A stretch of 64,000 nt of DNA, from positions 2,046,001 to 2,110,000 of the forward strand of contig NZ_QFFJ01000001.1 of the NCBI RefSeq assembly GCF_003308995.1. The letters run 5' to 3'. The stretch is from Chitinophaga flava (GTDB lineage Bacteria; Bacteroidota; Bacteroidia; Chitinophagales; Chitinophagaceae). Made by a program: the position numbers and the translations under genes. The notes under the pieces were generated by a model that ran no database searches, was not told the DNA's origin, and was given only the letters and a program-made list of their open reading frames with translations. Of this stretch, positions 7,984 to 17,111 are shown in pieces. Each line of letters begins with the position of its first letter. Position 1 is the first letter of the stretch.

Positions 7984-9306
7984 CTATTTCACCAGGAAAG
8001 TAATGATAAACAAACAGGCCAGCACATACATCACCGGGCTGATCTGTTTGTACTGTCCGGTCAGCACTTTCAGCAACACATAAGACAACATACCAAACAC
8101 AATTCCTTCTGCAATACTGTAGGTATAAGGCATCATCACTATGGCGAGAAAGGCTGGTATCGCCTCTGTCACATCATTAAAATCAATTTTTACCACAGCG
8201 CCCATCATCAGCATGCCTACGATAATCAACGCCGGCGCGGTAGCAGCCTGTGGTATCATAGCAAACACCGGTGCAAAAAAGAGCGCCAGCAAAAACATGA
8301 TAGCCACTGTAAAAGCGGTGAGTCCTGTTTTACCACCTGCAGCAATGCCACTGGCGCTTTCTACATAAGCTGTCACTACACTGGTACCCAGCAGACCCGC
8401 AGCGGTAGTACCCACCGCATCGGCCATCAGCGCCTGTTTGGCCCGGGGCAAGCGTCCTTTTTCGTCCAGCAAGCCGGCTTTATTACATAACCCAATCAGG
8501 GTGCCTACAGTATCAAAGAGGTTAACCATCAGCAAGGTGAATAAGATCATCACCATATCGAGGCTGAATATTTTATCAAATTGCAGTTTGAAGGCAATAG
8601 GTGCTAAAGAAGGTGGCAGGCTTACCAGATGCCCTTCGGGCAGATGGGTGATGCCCAGCGGGATACCAATTACAGTCGCTGCCAGGATGCCGATCAGCAA
8701 TGACGCATTTACCTTGCGGTACATCAGCACAGCACTTACAATCAGCCCTATTAATGCAATCAACGGCCCTATACTGGTGATATTGCCCATTTTCAGGATC
8801 ACACCGCCCAGTTTGCCTTCACCTACGTGCCGCATACCGGTTTCGATAATACCGGCATTGGCCATACCTATCAATGCTATCAACAGCCCTATCCCTACAG
8901 AGATAGCGTGTTTGAGGTTTTCAGGGATACTATTGATGATCGCTTCCCGTATCCGGAACATCGACAATAGGATAAAAATAAGTCCTTCCAGGAAAACGGC
9001 TGTCAGCGCAAACTGCCAGCTATAGCCCATCCCCGCTACAATTGTATACGCAAAAAAAGCGTTCAGTCCCATACCGGGCGCTACACCAATAGGCAGCCGT
9101 GCATACAGCGCCATTACCAGTGTGCCGATAGCTGCCGCCAGTGCGGTAGCGGTAATGAGAGCATGAAAATCCATTCCTGTACTCGACAGAATACTGGGAT
9201 TGACGGCCAGAATATAAGCCATCGTGGAAAAGGTGGTCAATCCGGCAAGGACTTCTTTCTTAACAGTTGTATTGTTTTCGGAGAGCTTGAAAAATTTTGC
9301 GAGCAT
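7984..9306 (-). CDS. NCS2-family purine permease (AzgA-like guanine/hypoxanthine transporter)
   Basis: The 440-residue membrane protein has the AzgA-branch features VKKEVLAGLTTFSTMAYILA at the N-terminus, GMGLNAFFAY, and the NLFDTVGTLIG motif, and 12-14 hydrophobic segments. Such proteins import adenine, guanine or hypoxanthine with protons. The purine salvage enzyme Hpt is encoded elsewhere in the window (45491). Its stop directly abuts that of the convergent LD-carboxypeptidase gene (stops 7983/7984), and it is divergent from the helicase gene with a 51-base gap. Confidence 0.9.
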   Translation of the reverse strand: MLAKFFKLSENNTTVKKEVLAGLTTFSTMAYILAVNPSILSSTGMDFHALITATALAAAIGTLVMALYARLPIGVAPGMGLNAFFAYTIVAGMGYSWQFALTAVFLEGLIFILLSMFRIREAIINSIPENLKHAISVGIGLLIALIGMANAGIIETGMRHVGEGKLGGVILKMGNITSIGPLIALIGLIVSAVLMYRKVNASLLIGILAATVIGIPLGITHLPEGHLVSLPPSLAPIAFKLQFDKIFSLDMVMILFTLLMVNLFDTVGTLIGLCNKAGLLDEKGRLPRAKQALMADAVGTTAAGLLGTSVVTAYVESASGIAAGGKTGLTAFTVAIMFLLALFFAPVFAMIPQAATAPALIIVGMLMMGAVVKIDFNDVTEAIPAFLAIVMMPYTYSIAEGIVFGMLSYVLLKVLTGQYKQISPVMYVLACLFIITFLVK

Positions 9307-9310
9307 GCTG

Positions 9311-9318
9311 CAAAAATA
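9311..9318 (-). promoter_or_regulatory. -7 promoter box for the NCS2 permease gene
   Basis: TATTTTTG on the minus strand ends only 4 bases before the ATG at 9306, which would place transcription start at or next to the start codon (leaderless or near-leaderless mRNA). Confidence 0.45.
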
Positions 9319-9357
9319 AGCGATTCGGGATTTATCATTTTATGCTAATTTCATTCC

Positions 9358-11823
9358 ATGCAACAACACACGCGCGGATGGAAAGTGATAACCGGATGGC
9401 TGGCGGATAAGGAACTGAAGCCTTTCAAATTTCAGGAAGATGCCTGGACTGCTTATCTGCAGGGCCTTTCGGGGATAGTGAACGCACCTACTGGCTTTGG
9501 CAAAACCTTCTCGCTCTTTCTGGGTGCTGTGATCGCCTGGATCGATGCCCATCCCAAAGACTATCAGCAAAAAACAAAAAACGGACTGCAGCTGCTGTGG
9601 ATAACTCCGCTCCGTGCACTGGCCAAAGACCTGGGAAGGGCTATGGAAGAGGTATTGCGGGAACTGGACCTTCCCTGGCAGGTAGGCATCCGCAGTGGTG
9701 ATACACCCCTGGCCGCCCGTGCCCAGCAGAAAAAACAGATGCCTGAAGTGCTGATCATCACCCCCGAAAGCCTGCATCTGCTGCTGGCTCAGAAAGAATA
9801 TCCCGCTGTGTTCAAACAACTGCATACCGTTGTTATAGACGAGTGGCATGAGCTGATCGGCAGCAAACGCGGCGTGATGGTGGAACTCGCACTGAGCCGC
9901 TTACGCGGGCTATCACAAACCACCGGCAAACACTCTCTCAAAATATGGGGCATATCCGCTACTATCGGCAACCTCGACGAAGCTCTGGAAGTCTTGCTGG
10001 GCCCCTATCACCAGCAGGGGCTTATTATCCGCGCCAATCTCAAAAAAAATATCTCCCTGCAAAGTGTAATCCCTCATGAGATAGAAAATTATCCATGGGC
10101 CGGACACCTTGGCATACGTATGCTGCCACAGGCTTTGCCGATTATAGAAGATAGCCAGACCACCCTGCTCTTTACCAATACCCGGTCCCAATCGGAAATA
10201 TGGTACCAGTCACTGCTGAAATATGATCCCATGCTGGCAGGCGCGCTGGCACTGCACCACGGCTCCATCGACATGGAACTGCGCATATGGGTGGAAGAAG
10301 CCCTGCACAACGGTATTCTCAAAGCGGTGGTATGTACTGCCAGCCTTGACCTGGGGGTGGACTTCCGGCCGGTGGACAGCGTTATACAGGTGGGCAGCCC
10401 CAAAGGTGTGGCCCGCTTCCTGCAAAGGGCCGGCCGTAGCGGACACCAGCCTGGCGCCATCAGCAAAATATTTTTTCTGCCTACCCATGCACTCGAACTG
10501 GTAGAGGCCGCAGCCTTAAAAACAGCCATGGAAGAGGAACTGATAGAAAGCAGGATGCCCGTGTTGCTGGCTTATGATGTGCTACTGCAATACCTCATGA
10601 CGCTCGCCGTATCGGATGGTTTTAATGCACCGGAGATATATGAAGAAGTCCGTCAAACCTTCTGTTACCAACATCTTACACCGGATGAATGGCAGTGGAT
10701 ACTCGCCTTCCTGACTACTGGCGGTGAAGCTCTCGGCAGTTACGACGAGTTCAGAAAACTGGAAAGACAGGGCGACCACTATTACTGCAAAAGCCGTATG
10801 CTGGCCATGCGGCACCGGCTGCATATCGGTACCATTGTGAGCGATGCCATGCTGAAAGTGAAGTTTATGAGTGGTGGATATGTAGGTGTGATTGAAGAAA
10901 GTTTTATCTCACGCCTCTCGCCGGGAGACAGTTTCACGCTGGCTGGCCGTAACCTTGAGTTTGTGCTTATCAAGGATATGACGGTGCTGGTACGTAAGTC
11001 CAACGCCAAACGTACGATCGTGCCCAGTTATCAGGGAGGCCGTATACCTTTGTCGTCCAACCTGGGCCGTATGCTGCGCCGAAAGTTCAACGAGGCGTTG
11101 TCCCGCCGGACAAAAGACCCTGAACTGATAGCCCTGCAACCGCTGTTCAACAGGCAGGAAGAGCTTTCCCATATCCCTAAGGATAATGAACTGCTGATAG
11201 AAAAAATCAACACCAAAGATGGTTACCATCTTTTTGTATATCCTTTTGAAGGGCGATTGGTACATGAAGTGATGGCCGCACTGCTGGCCTATCGTATCAG
11301 TCGTATCCAGCCTATCACTTTCTCTATCGCCATGAATGACTATGGCTTTGAGCTGCTATCAGACCAGCCTATCCCGCTTACCGAAGACAATGCCAAAGCA
11401 CTGTTCACTACCGACAACCTGCTTACAGAGCTGCAAACCAGTGTGAATGCCACTGAAATGGCGCGCCGTAAATTCCGGGACATTGCTGTCATCGCCGGGC
11501 TGATATTCCAGGGCTTCCCCGGTAAACACAAGGCCAACCGTCACTTACAGGCATCTGCCTCCCTGCTCTTTAATGTATTTAAGGATTACGACCCGGAGAA
11601 CCTTCTGCTGAAGCAGGCTTTTAACGAAGCATTTTTTTATCAGATGGAAGAAGCCCGTTTGCGGGAGACGCTGGAACGTATTGCAGACAGCAAAATCGTT
11701 ATCACCCAGCCGGAGAAGCTCACCCCTTTCTGCTTCCCCATCAAGGTAGACAGCCTGCGTGACACCATGACCAGCGAAAAACTGGAAGACCGTATCAAAA
11801 AATTGATTGCAGTCAACGGCTAA
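9358..11823 (+). CDS. Ligase-associated DEXH-box helicase (Lhr-core type)
   Basis: The 821-residue superfamily 2 helicase has Walker A APTGFGKT at residues 43-50, motif Ia TPLRALAKDL, motif Ic TPESLH, the DEWH Walker B variant at 161-164, motif III SATIG, and the C-terminal RecA domain with TNTRSQ and motif VI QRAGRSGH near 390. The C-terminal half corresponds to the winged-helix and Lhr-specific domain. It lacks the extra C-terminal extension of long Lhr proteins, as expected for Lhr-core. The family is an ATP-dependent 3'-5' helicase linked with a phosphoesterase, an MBL nuclease and a DNA ligase. The phosphoesterase gene follows after 20 bases. Confidence 0.93.
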   Translation: MQQHTRGWKVITGWLADKELKPFKFQEDAWTAYLQGLSGIVNAPTGFGKTFSLFLGAVIAWIDAHPKDYQQKTKNGLQLLWITPLRALAKDLGRAMEEVLRELDLPWQVGIRSGDTPLAARAQQKKQMPEVLIITPESLHLLLAQKEYPAVFKQLHTVVIDEWHELIGSKRGVMVELALSRLRGLSQTTGKHSLKIWGISATIGNLDEALEVLLGPYHQQGLIIRANLKKNISLQSVIPHEIENYPWAGHLGIRMLPQALPIIEDSQTTLLFTNTRSQSEIWYQSLLKYDPMLAGALALHHGSIDMELRIWVEEALHNGILKAVVCTASLDLGVDFRPVDSVIQVGSPKGVARFLQRAGRSGHQPGAISKIFFLPTHALELVEAAALKTAMEEELIESRMPVLLAYDVLLQYLMTLAVSDGFNAPEIYEEVRQTFCYQHLTPDEWQWILAFLTTGGEALGSYDEFRKLERQGDHYYCKSRMLAMRHRLHIGTIVSDAMLKVKFMSGGYVGVIEESFISRLSPGDSFTLAGRNLEFVLIKDMTVLVRKSNAKRTIVPSYQGGRIPLSSNLGRMLRRKFNEALSRRTKDPELIALQPLFNRQEELSHIPKDNELLIEKINTKDGYHLFVYPFEGRLVHEVMAALLAYRISRIQPITFSIAMNDYGFELLSDQPIPLTEDNAKALFTTDNLLTELQTSVNATEMARRKFRDIAVIAGLIFQGFPGKHKANRHLQASASLLFNVFKDYDPENLLLKQAFNEAFFYQMEEARLRETLERIADSKIVITQPEKLTPFCFPIKVDSLRDTMTSEKLEDRIKKLIAVNG

Positions 11824-11843
11824 GAATTAATAATTTGCAGCCC

Positions 11844-12509
11844 ATGCAACAAATGGATACAGCGGGGAAGGAAATATTCCGGTTCAAAGAGCAGCATTGG
11901 CATTTATTACCCGAGAAGGCTATTTTCTGGGAAGAAGAAAAAACACTGATACTGTCAGATCTGCACCTGGGCAAATCGGCTCATTTTCGGAAAGCTGGTA
12001 TTGCAGTGCCGGCGGGCATTATGCAGGAAGACCTGTTCCGGCTTCAACAGCTGATTACCAGCTATCTGCCCGTACGTATCATCATTGTAGGAGATATGTT
12101 CCACAGCCGGCATAACAACGAGGTACAGTATTTCAAGATATGGCGTGGTCAGTTTCCCCATATTCGTTTTGATCTGGTGCTGGGTAATCATGATATTATG
12201 GAAGAAGAGATATATAGTGAATTGCAGCTGGATGTATATGACACCCTGACTATCCGGGACATTCATTTTGTACACGAGCCTTGTGAAGACAGCAATGGCT
12301 ACCGGTATACCTTTTCCGGTCACCTGCATCCTGGTGTGGTGATGGCCGGCCCTGCCAAACAACGGTTACGTTTACCCTGCTTCTATTTTGGTCTGCATTG
12401 CGGCATTTTACCCGCTTTTGGCGACTTTACCGGTCTGGCTACCCTGAACCCTTCTCCTGGGGAAACCGTGTTTGTAATCGCCGGAAAATCGATTATACGG
12501 ACACATTAA
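11844..12509 (+). CDS. pdeM: Ligase-associated metallophosphoesterase (PdeM-like)
   Basis: The 221-residue calcineurin-like phosphoesterase carries the metal motifs SDLHLGK (38-44), GDMFHS, GNHD and SGHLHPG in order. The size and the helicase-adjacent position match the ligase-associated DNA damage response phosphoesterase PdeM. An in-frame TTG lies at 11835, but the ATG at 11844 is the simpler start; a second ATG is at 11853. It is co-transcribed with the helicase upstream and the histone-deacetylase-family gene 9 bases downstream. Confidence 0.9.
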   Translation: MQQMDTAGKEIFRFKEQHWHLLPEKAIFWEEEKTLILSDLHLGKSAHFRKAGIAVPAGIMQEDLFRLQQLITSYLPVRIIIVGDMFHSRHNNEVQYFKIWRGQFPHIRFDLVLGNHDIMEEEIYSELQLDVYDTLTIRDIHFVHEPCEDSNGYRYTFSGHLHPGVVMAGPAKQRLRLPCFYFGLHCGILPAFGDFTGLATLNPSPGETVFVIAGKSIIRTH

Positions 12510-12518
12510 GGCTGCATC

Positions 12519-13421
12519 ATGAAAATTGCTTATCACGACATATATACCCATCCGTTGCCGGCAGACCATCGTTTTCCGATGGTGAAATACGAGCTGATAC
12601 CCGCCCAGCTGCTGCGGGAAGGCGTTATCGTTGCCGAACAGCTGTTTGCGCCTCTTCCGGCCACAGCGGAAACTATACTGAGCACCCATGACCTTTCCTG
12701 GTGGGAGAAACTCAGAGACCAGACCTTATCGGATAAAGAACAGCGTCATATAGGCTTCCGGCAATCGCCCCTGCTCACCCAGCGGGAAATCGTTATCGCC
12801 CAGGGCACCATCGATATCGCCTTGCACGCCCTGGACCACGGTATCGGATTCAACGTGGCCGGCGGTACCCATCACGCCTTTGCCGACCATGGTGAAGGTT
12901 TCTGCCTGCTCAACGATTTCGGCATCGCTGCCAATTATCTGTTACAGCAGAAGAAAGCCAAAAAGATACTGGTAACAGATCTCGACGTACACCAGGGCAA
13001 CGGCACCGCTGCCCTGTTTACCGGCAATGAAAAGGTGTTCACCTTCAGCATGCATGGCGCTCATAACTATCCTTTCCACAAAGAAACTTCAGACCTCGAT
13101 ATCCCACTGCCCGATGGAATGACCACCGGCCCTTATCTGCAGCTGCTGGAAGAAACCCTGCCACGGCTGATAGATCAGGTAAAACCCGATATTGTGTTTT
13201 ACCTGTCAGGAGTAGATATCCTGGAAACAGACCGGTTCGGTAAGCTCAAGGTCACCCCTGCAGGCTGCCTGCAGCGGGATGAATTTGTTTTCAGCCTGCT
13301 GTATAAGCATAGCATACCCTGCGCCGTAGCCATGGGCGGCGGTTATTCTACCCGTATCAGCGACATTGTAAATGCACACTGTAATACCTTTAAAGCCGGA
13401 CTGGATATTTATGGCAGCTAG
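12519..13421 (+). CDS. Histone-deacetylase-family (class IV-like) zinc deacetylase
   Basis: The 300-residue protein has the arginase/deacetylase fold signatures GGTHHA (115-120, the two catalytic His), DLDVHQGNGT (154-163, zinc ligands Asp156 and His158), and a third-ligand region SGVDILETDRFG. The final GGGYS corresponds to the Tyr-containing loop. Short HDACs of this type resemble HDAC11 and remove acetyl or acyl groups from lysines or small amines such as polyamines; the substrate here is unknown. The gene begins 9 bases after pdeM, so it belongs to the helicase-pdeM transcript. Its stop overlaps the convergent LolD-like gene by 4 bases. Confidence 0.9.
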   Translation: MKIAYHDIYTHPLPADHRFPMVKYELIPAQLLREGVIVAEQLFAPLPATAETILSTHDLSWWEKLRDQTLSDKEQRHIGFRQSPLLTQREIVIAQGTIDIALHALDHGIGFNVAGGTHHAFADHGEGFCLLNDFGIAANYLLQQKKAKKILVTDLDVHQGNGTAALFTGNEKVFTFSMHGAHNYPFHKETSDLDIPLPDGMTTGPYLQLLEETLPRLIDQVKPDIVFYLSGVDILETDRFGKLKVTPAGCLQRDEFVFSLLYKHSIPCAVAMGGGYSTRISDIVNAHCNTFKAGLDIYGS

Positions 13422-14068
13422 ATGATCCTGCCATCCTTCATGAGCAGCTGACGGTCGCTGAGCGGCGCCAGTTCTTCGTTGTGGGTAACGATGATAAAAG
13501 TTTGTTTAAACTGGTCCCTGAGTTGAAGGAACATATTATGAAGCTCCCTGGCATTATGGGAGTCGAGGTTGCCGGTAGGTTCATCGGCCATCACTACATC
13601 AGGATTATTGATCAGGGCCCTTGCTACAGCCACGCGCTGCTGTTCGCCGCCGGATAAGGCATTGGGCTTGTGTTCCAGGCGATGCCCGAGGCCCAGGGTG
13701 GTAAGCAGGAAGGCCGCTTTTTCCTTTACTTCGTTTTTCCGTGTACCGGCTATAAAACCGGGAATACATACATTTTCCAGAGCATTGAATTCCGGCAGCA
13801 GGTGGTGGAACTGAAAAATAAAGCCAATATGGCGGTTCCGGAAATCAGCCAGTGCATTACCGCTTAAACCCGTCAGATTGACATCATTGAGCCAGATCTC
13901 TCCCTGGGTGGGTGTTTCCAATGTTCCGAGGATATGCAGCAGCGTACTCTTGCCAGCGCCGGAAGATCCAACGATAGTCACAATCTCACCCTTATTGACT
14001 GTAATATCTACTCCCTTGAGAATGGGCAAGTTGGAATAATTTTTGGTAACATTGCGAGCGGTTAGCAT
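13418..14068 (-). CDS. ABC transporter ATP-binding protein, LolD-like
   Basis: The 216-residue ATPase has Walker A GSSGAGKST (34-42), the signature LSGGEQQRV near residue 138, Walker B VVMADEPTGNLDS and the switch His in IIVTHNEE. It belongs to the MacB/LolD subfamily, whose members power lipoprotein release from the inner membrane or MacB-type efflux. The LolC/E-like permease is not adjacent, so the exact system is open; in Bacteroidota lone LolD genes are common. It is convergent with the deacetylase gene. Confidence 0.88.
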   Translation of the reverse strand: MLTARNVTKNYSNLPILKGVDITVNKGEIVTIVGSSGAGKSTLLHILGTLETPTQGEIWLNDVNLTGLSGNALADFRNRHIGFIFQFHHLLPEFNALENVCIPGFIAGTRKNEVKEKAAFLLTTLGLGHRLEHKPNALSGGEQQRVAVARALINNPDVVMADEPTGNLDSHNARELHNMFLQLRDQFKQTFIIVTHNEELAPLSDRQLLMKDGRII

Positions 14069-14108
14069 AACCCAAAGAAAAGGTAAATAACCGATAAAAT
14101 AGTAAAAG

Positions 14109-14138
14109 TTGTTTATTTCAAATTAAATAATACTTTTG
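14109..14138 (+). promoter_or_regulatory. Bacteroidota sigma-A-type promoter of the DUF2795 gene
   Basis: TTG at 14109-14111 (the -33 box), a 19-base spacer, and TACTTTTG at 14131-14138 (exact TAnnTTTG) lie 31 bases before the ATG at 14170. This is one of the best promoter matches in the window. Confidence 0.65.
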
Positions 14139-14169
14139 CGAAAAATTAAAAAATAAAAATTTTAATACG

Positions 14170-14391
14170 ATGTACTGGACATTAGAATTAGCTTCATACC
14201 TGGAGGACGCTCCATGGCCAGCTACTAAAGATGAACTTATTGATTACGCCATTCGTTCCGGTGCACCGATCGAAGTAATCGAGAATTTACAGGAGCTGGA
14301 GGATGAGGGAGAAATTTATGAGGGGATTGAAGATATCTGGTCTGACTATCCGTCACAGGACGACTTCTTCTTTAATGAAGATGAATATTAG
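14170..14391 (+). CDS. DUF2795 domain protein
   Basis: The 73-residue acidic protein (YLEDAPWPATKDELIDYA, then VIENLQELEDEGEIYEGIEDIW) matches the short DUF2795 family that is widespread in Bacteroidota and other phyla. The fold is predicted to be a small helical bundle related to SAP-like or helix-hairpin modules, and the function is unknown. It has its own promoter and terminator, so it is a single-gene unit. Confidence 0.85.
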   Translation: MYWTLELASYLEDAPWPATKDELIDYAIRSGAPIEVIENLQELEDEGEIYEGIEDIWSDYPSQDDFFFNEDEY

Positions 14392-14445
14392 ACCCTGATT
14401 GTACTACAGATAGTACTCCCGGCGTTCTGCCTGATAAAAAAAATT

Positions 14446-14475
14446 AAGCCGTTACCACAAGGTAACGGCTTTTTT
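14446..14475 (+). terminator. Rho-independent terminator after the DUF2795 gene
   Basis: The stem AAGCCGTTACC (14446-14456) with its complement starting at 14461 and loop ACAA is followed by a run of T to 14475. It can act in both directions and may also end the fabI transcript coming from the right. Confidence 0.88.
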
Positions 14476-14493
14476 AATATCGAATGATTTCAA

Positions 14494-15306
14494 CTATTTC
14501 TCCAGTTGTTCCATAATAGCACTGGATACACCAGTGAAGGAGAATCCGCCATCATGATAGAGGTTCTGCATGGTCACCATTCTGGTCATGTCTGAGAACA
14601 GAGTTACCACGTAGTCAGCGCAATGGTCGGCAGTAGCATTACCCAGCGGACTCATTTTGTCTGCATAACCAATAAAGCCACCGAAACCTTTTACACCACC
14701 GCCGGCAGTAGTAGGGGTTGGAGACTGAGATACGGTGTTCACGCGTACTTTATTTTTCACACCATAGTGGTAGCCGAAGCTGCGGGCAACGGATTCCAGC
14801 ATAGCTTTGGCATCAGCCATTTCGCTGTAGTCAGGGAAGGCACGTTGTGCTGCGATGTAAGTGAGTGCTACTACAGAACCCCACTCGCTGATAGCATCCA
14901 TCTGGTATGCTGTCTGCAGTACACGGTGTAAGGACAGGGCGGAGATATTCGTCGTTTTCAGCGAGAAGTCATAGTCCAGATCAGTATAGGACTTTCCTTT
15001 ACGCATGTTCAGGCTCATGCCAACAGAATGCAGTACAAAATCTATTTTACCGCCAAAATGCTCCATGGATTTGGTAAAAAGATTTTTCAGGTCATCCGTG
15101 ATGGTTACGTCTGCCGGAATAACAGGGGCCTTGCAGATTTCAGCCAGTTTGTTGATCTCACCCATACGCAGAGCAACAGGTGCGTTTGTAAGCACTATTT
15201 CAGCGCCTTCTTCCACACAACGGAGCGCTGTTCTCCAAGCCAGTGACTTTTCGTCCAGTGCACCAAAGATGATACCTTTCTTTCCTTTTAATAAGTTATG
15301 AGCCAT
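14494..15306 (-). CDS. fabI: Enoyl-[acyl-carrier-protein] reductase (NADH), FabI
   Basis: The 270-residue short-chain reductase has the FabI nucleotide-binding segment GIIFGALDEKSLAW, the LHSVG motif, and the catalytic set Tyr (LTYIAA), Tyr and Lys in PDYSEMADAK (Y-x6-K). It performs the last, NADH-dependent step of each fatty-acid elongation cycle. The length matches the family, the start is the only good ATG, and an exact -7 box (TATTTTTG) lies upstream at 15327-15334. Confidence 0.95.
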   Translation of the reverse strand: MAHNLLKGKKGIIFGALDEKSLAWRTALRCVEEGAEIVLTNAPVALRMGEINKLAEICKAPVIPADVTITDDLKNLFTKSMEHFGGKIDFVLHSVGMSLNMRKGKSYTDLDYDFSLKTTNISALSLHRVLQTAYQMDAISEWGSVVALTYIAAQRAFPDYSEMADAKAMLESVARSFGYHYGVKNKVRVNTVSQSPTPTTAGGGVKGFGGFIGYADKMSPLGNATADHCADYVVTLFSDMTRMVTMQNLYHDGGFSFTGVSSAIMEQLEK

Positions 15307-15326
15307 TTGGTCAAAATTAATTTCGG

Positions 15327-15334
15327 CAAAAATA
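15327..15334 (-). promoter_or_regulatory. -7 promoter box for fabI
   Basis: TATTTTTG on the minus strand, 20 bases before the fabI ATG. The -33 region overlaps the A/T tract of the recN terminator and shows only TTTC-like sequence. Confidence 0.5.
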
Positions 15335-15347
15335 GTCGTTATAGTTG

Positions 15348-15409
15348 AAAAAAAAAGTTATTGCTTCCTATCCCCGGCTTTTTAGGATTCCCGGACAGGA
15401 AGCAATAAC
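15348..15409 (-). terminator. Rho-independent terminator of recN
   Basis: On the minus strand 13-bp arms (GTTATTGCTTCCT and complement, 15397-15409 and 15357-15369) enclose an inner partial stem and are followed by nine T (15348-15356). It ends the recN transcript ahead of fabI. Confidence 0.88.
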
Positions 15410-15422
15410 GGTTACGCATGTG

Positions 15423-17072
15423 TTATCTTACCATTTCGCGGGCATTTTCGAGGGCAGCGGCGGTAGGCCTTTCTCCACTCAGCATCTGCGCGATCTTGTC
15501 TATTCTTTCTTCCATAGACAACAGCCTTACACTGGTTGTTACTTTTTCAGCTTTGGCATCTTTATACACAAAATAGTGGGCATCTGCTTTACCTGCTATC
15601 TGCGGCTGGTGCGTGATACAGATGATCTGATGCGCTCTCGCCAGGTCTTTCAGAATAACACCTACCTGCCTTGCAGCTTCTCCGGAGATACCGGTATCGA
15701 TCTCGTCGAAGATAAGCGTAGGCAGCGCTACAGACTGTGCTACCAATGATTTGATGCACAACATCAGACGGCTCAGCTCACCCCCGGAGGCTACTTTACC
15801 TACCGGCGCAAACTGATTGCTCTTGTTGGCATCAAACAGGAACTCAATCGTATCCTGACCATAAGGATTCAGTTCACCTTGTACAATATCCACTTTCAGG
15901 CGCGCATTGGGCATGCCCACCTGTGCCAGCAGAGCATTTACTTTTAGCTCAAAAGGAGCCGACTGTTCCTGTCTTGCTTCCGTGATAACAGCAGCATCTT
16001 TCAACAGCAGCTCATGCAACTGGGCTTGTTCTCTTTCCAGTGAAGCCAGCTGTTCATCAAGATTCAATACACTGTCTACTTTAACAGACAACGCGTCTTT
16101 AATGGCCAGCAACTCATCGGTGGTTTGTACCCCGTGTTTCTTGAAAAGGCGGTATCCCAGTGCCATACGGTCATTCACCAGTTCAATACGTTGTGCATCG
16201 TATTGTACCTGGTCGTTGATCCTTTCCACATCACCGGCGATGTCCTGCAGTTCAAGATAGGCAGAAAGCATTCTTTCAGCTACAGCAGGCATGTCTTTGT
16301 GGAAGGCTGCAATGTTTTGCAGGGAAGACTGTAATTGTTTAAGCTGCTGCAACAGCGGCTGCTCATCTTCTTTCAGTTGAAAATATACCCTGTTCAGAGA
16401 GTTCTTGATCTCTTCTGCATGAGTAAGCAGTTGCAGCTCATTATCCAGGTCTTCCACTTCGTTGGGACTGAAATCCGCTTCCAGCAGCTCATCCAGCAGG
16501 AACTTATTATAGTCCAGCTCTTTGTTGGCCTGGTCACGGTCGTCTACCAGTTGTTTATATTTTTTCTGTACCTGCAGGTATTGCTGGTACACGTTGTTGT
16601 ATTGTTGGAGGATGGCGGGTTTGTTGACCAGCGCATCTATTACTTCCCGCTGGAAATCGGAGTTGCCCAATTCCAGGGTATCAAACTGCTGATGGAGATC
16701 TACCAGGCAGGCCGCCAGTTCAGACAGTTGGGATATGTTGACAGGAGTATCATTTACAAAAGCTCTTGATTTGCCAGAGGCGCTGATTTCGCGGCGGATG
16801 ATCAGCTGTTCTTCCAGGTCCAGTTCATGGCGTTCGAAGAAGGAGGCCACTTGTGATTTTTTCACTTTGAAGAATCCTTCGATCACACATTTGCCTGTTT
16901 TATCGAACAGCACACCAGGGTCTGCACGTTCTCCCAGAATCATGGAGAGTGCGCCTAGCAGGATAGATTTACCGGCGCCGGTTTCGCCGGTGATTACATT
17001 GAGATTGCCAGAAAAGTCCACTTCCAGGTGGTCAATGATGGCGTAGTTTTTAATGATTAGTCGCTGTAACAT
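15423..17072 (-). CDS. recN: DNA repair protein RecN
   Basis: The 549-residue SMC-like ATPase has Walker A GETGAGKS at 29-36, a long central coiled coil (about residues 150-370), the signature ASGGELSRLML, Walker B LIFDEIDTGISG and ITHQPQIAG near the C-terminus. RecN acts early in double-strand break repair, holding DNA ends. The length fits the family. It lies 39 bases downstream of the TPR-protein gene on the same strand and ends at its own terminator. Confidence 0.96.
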   Translation of the reverse strand: MLQRLIIKNYAIIDHLEVDFSGNLNVITGETGAGKSILLGALSMILGERADPGVLFDKTGKCVIEGFFKVKKSQVASFFERHELDLEEQLIIRREISASGKSRAFVNDTPVNISQLSELAACLVDLHQQFDTLELGNSDFQREVIDALVNKPAILQQYNNVYQQYLQVQKKYKQLVDDRDQANKELDYNKFLLDELLEADFSPNEVEDLDNELQLLTHAEEIKNSLNRVYFQLKEDEQPLLQQLKQLQSSLQNIAAFHKDMPAVAERMLSAYLELQDIAGDVERINDQVQYDAQRIELVNDRMALGYRLFKKHGVQTTDELLAIKDALSVKVDSVLNLDEQLASLEREQAQLHELLLKDAAVITEARQEQSAPFELKVNALLAQVGMPNARLKVDIVQGELNPYGQDTIEFLFDANKSNQFAPVGKVASGGELSRLMLCIKSLVAQSVALPTLIFDEIDTGISGEAARQVGVILKDLARAHQIICITHQPQIAGKADAHYFVYKDAKAEKVTTSVRLLSMEERIDKIAQMLSGERPTAAALENAREMVR

Positions 17073-17111
17073 AAGTCAGGAAATAACTTGAATCACAATT
17101 TTTCTCCCTCA

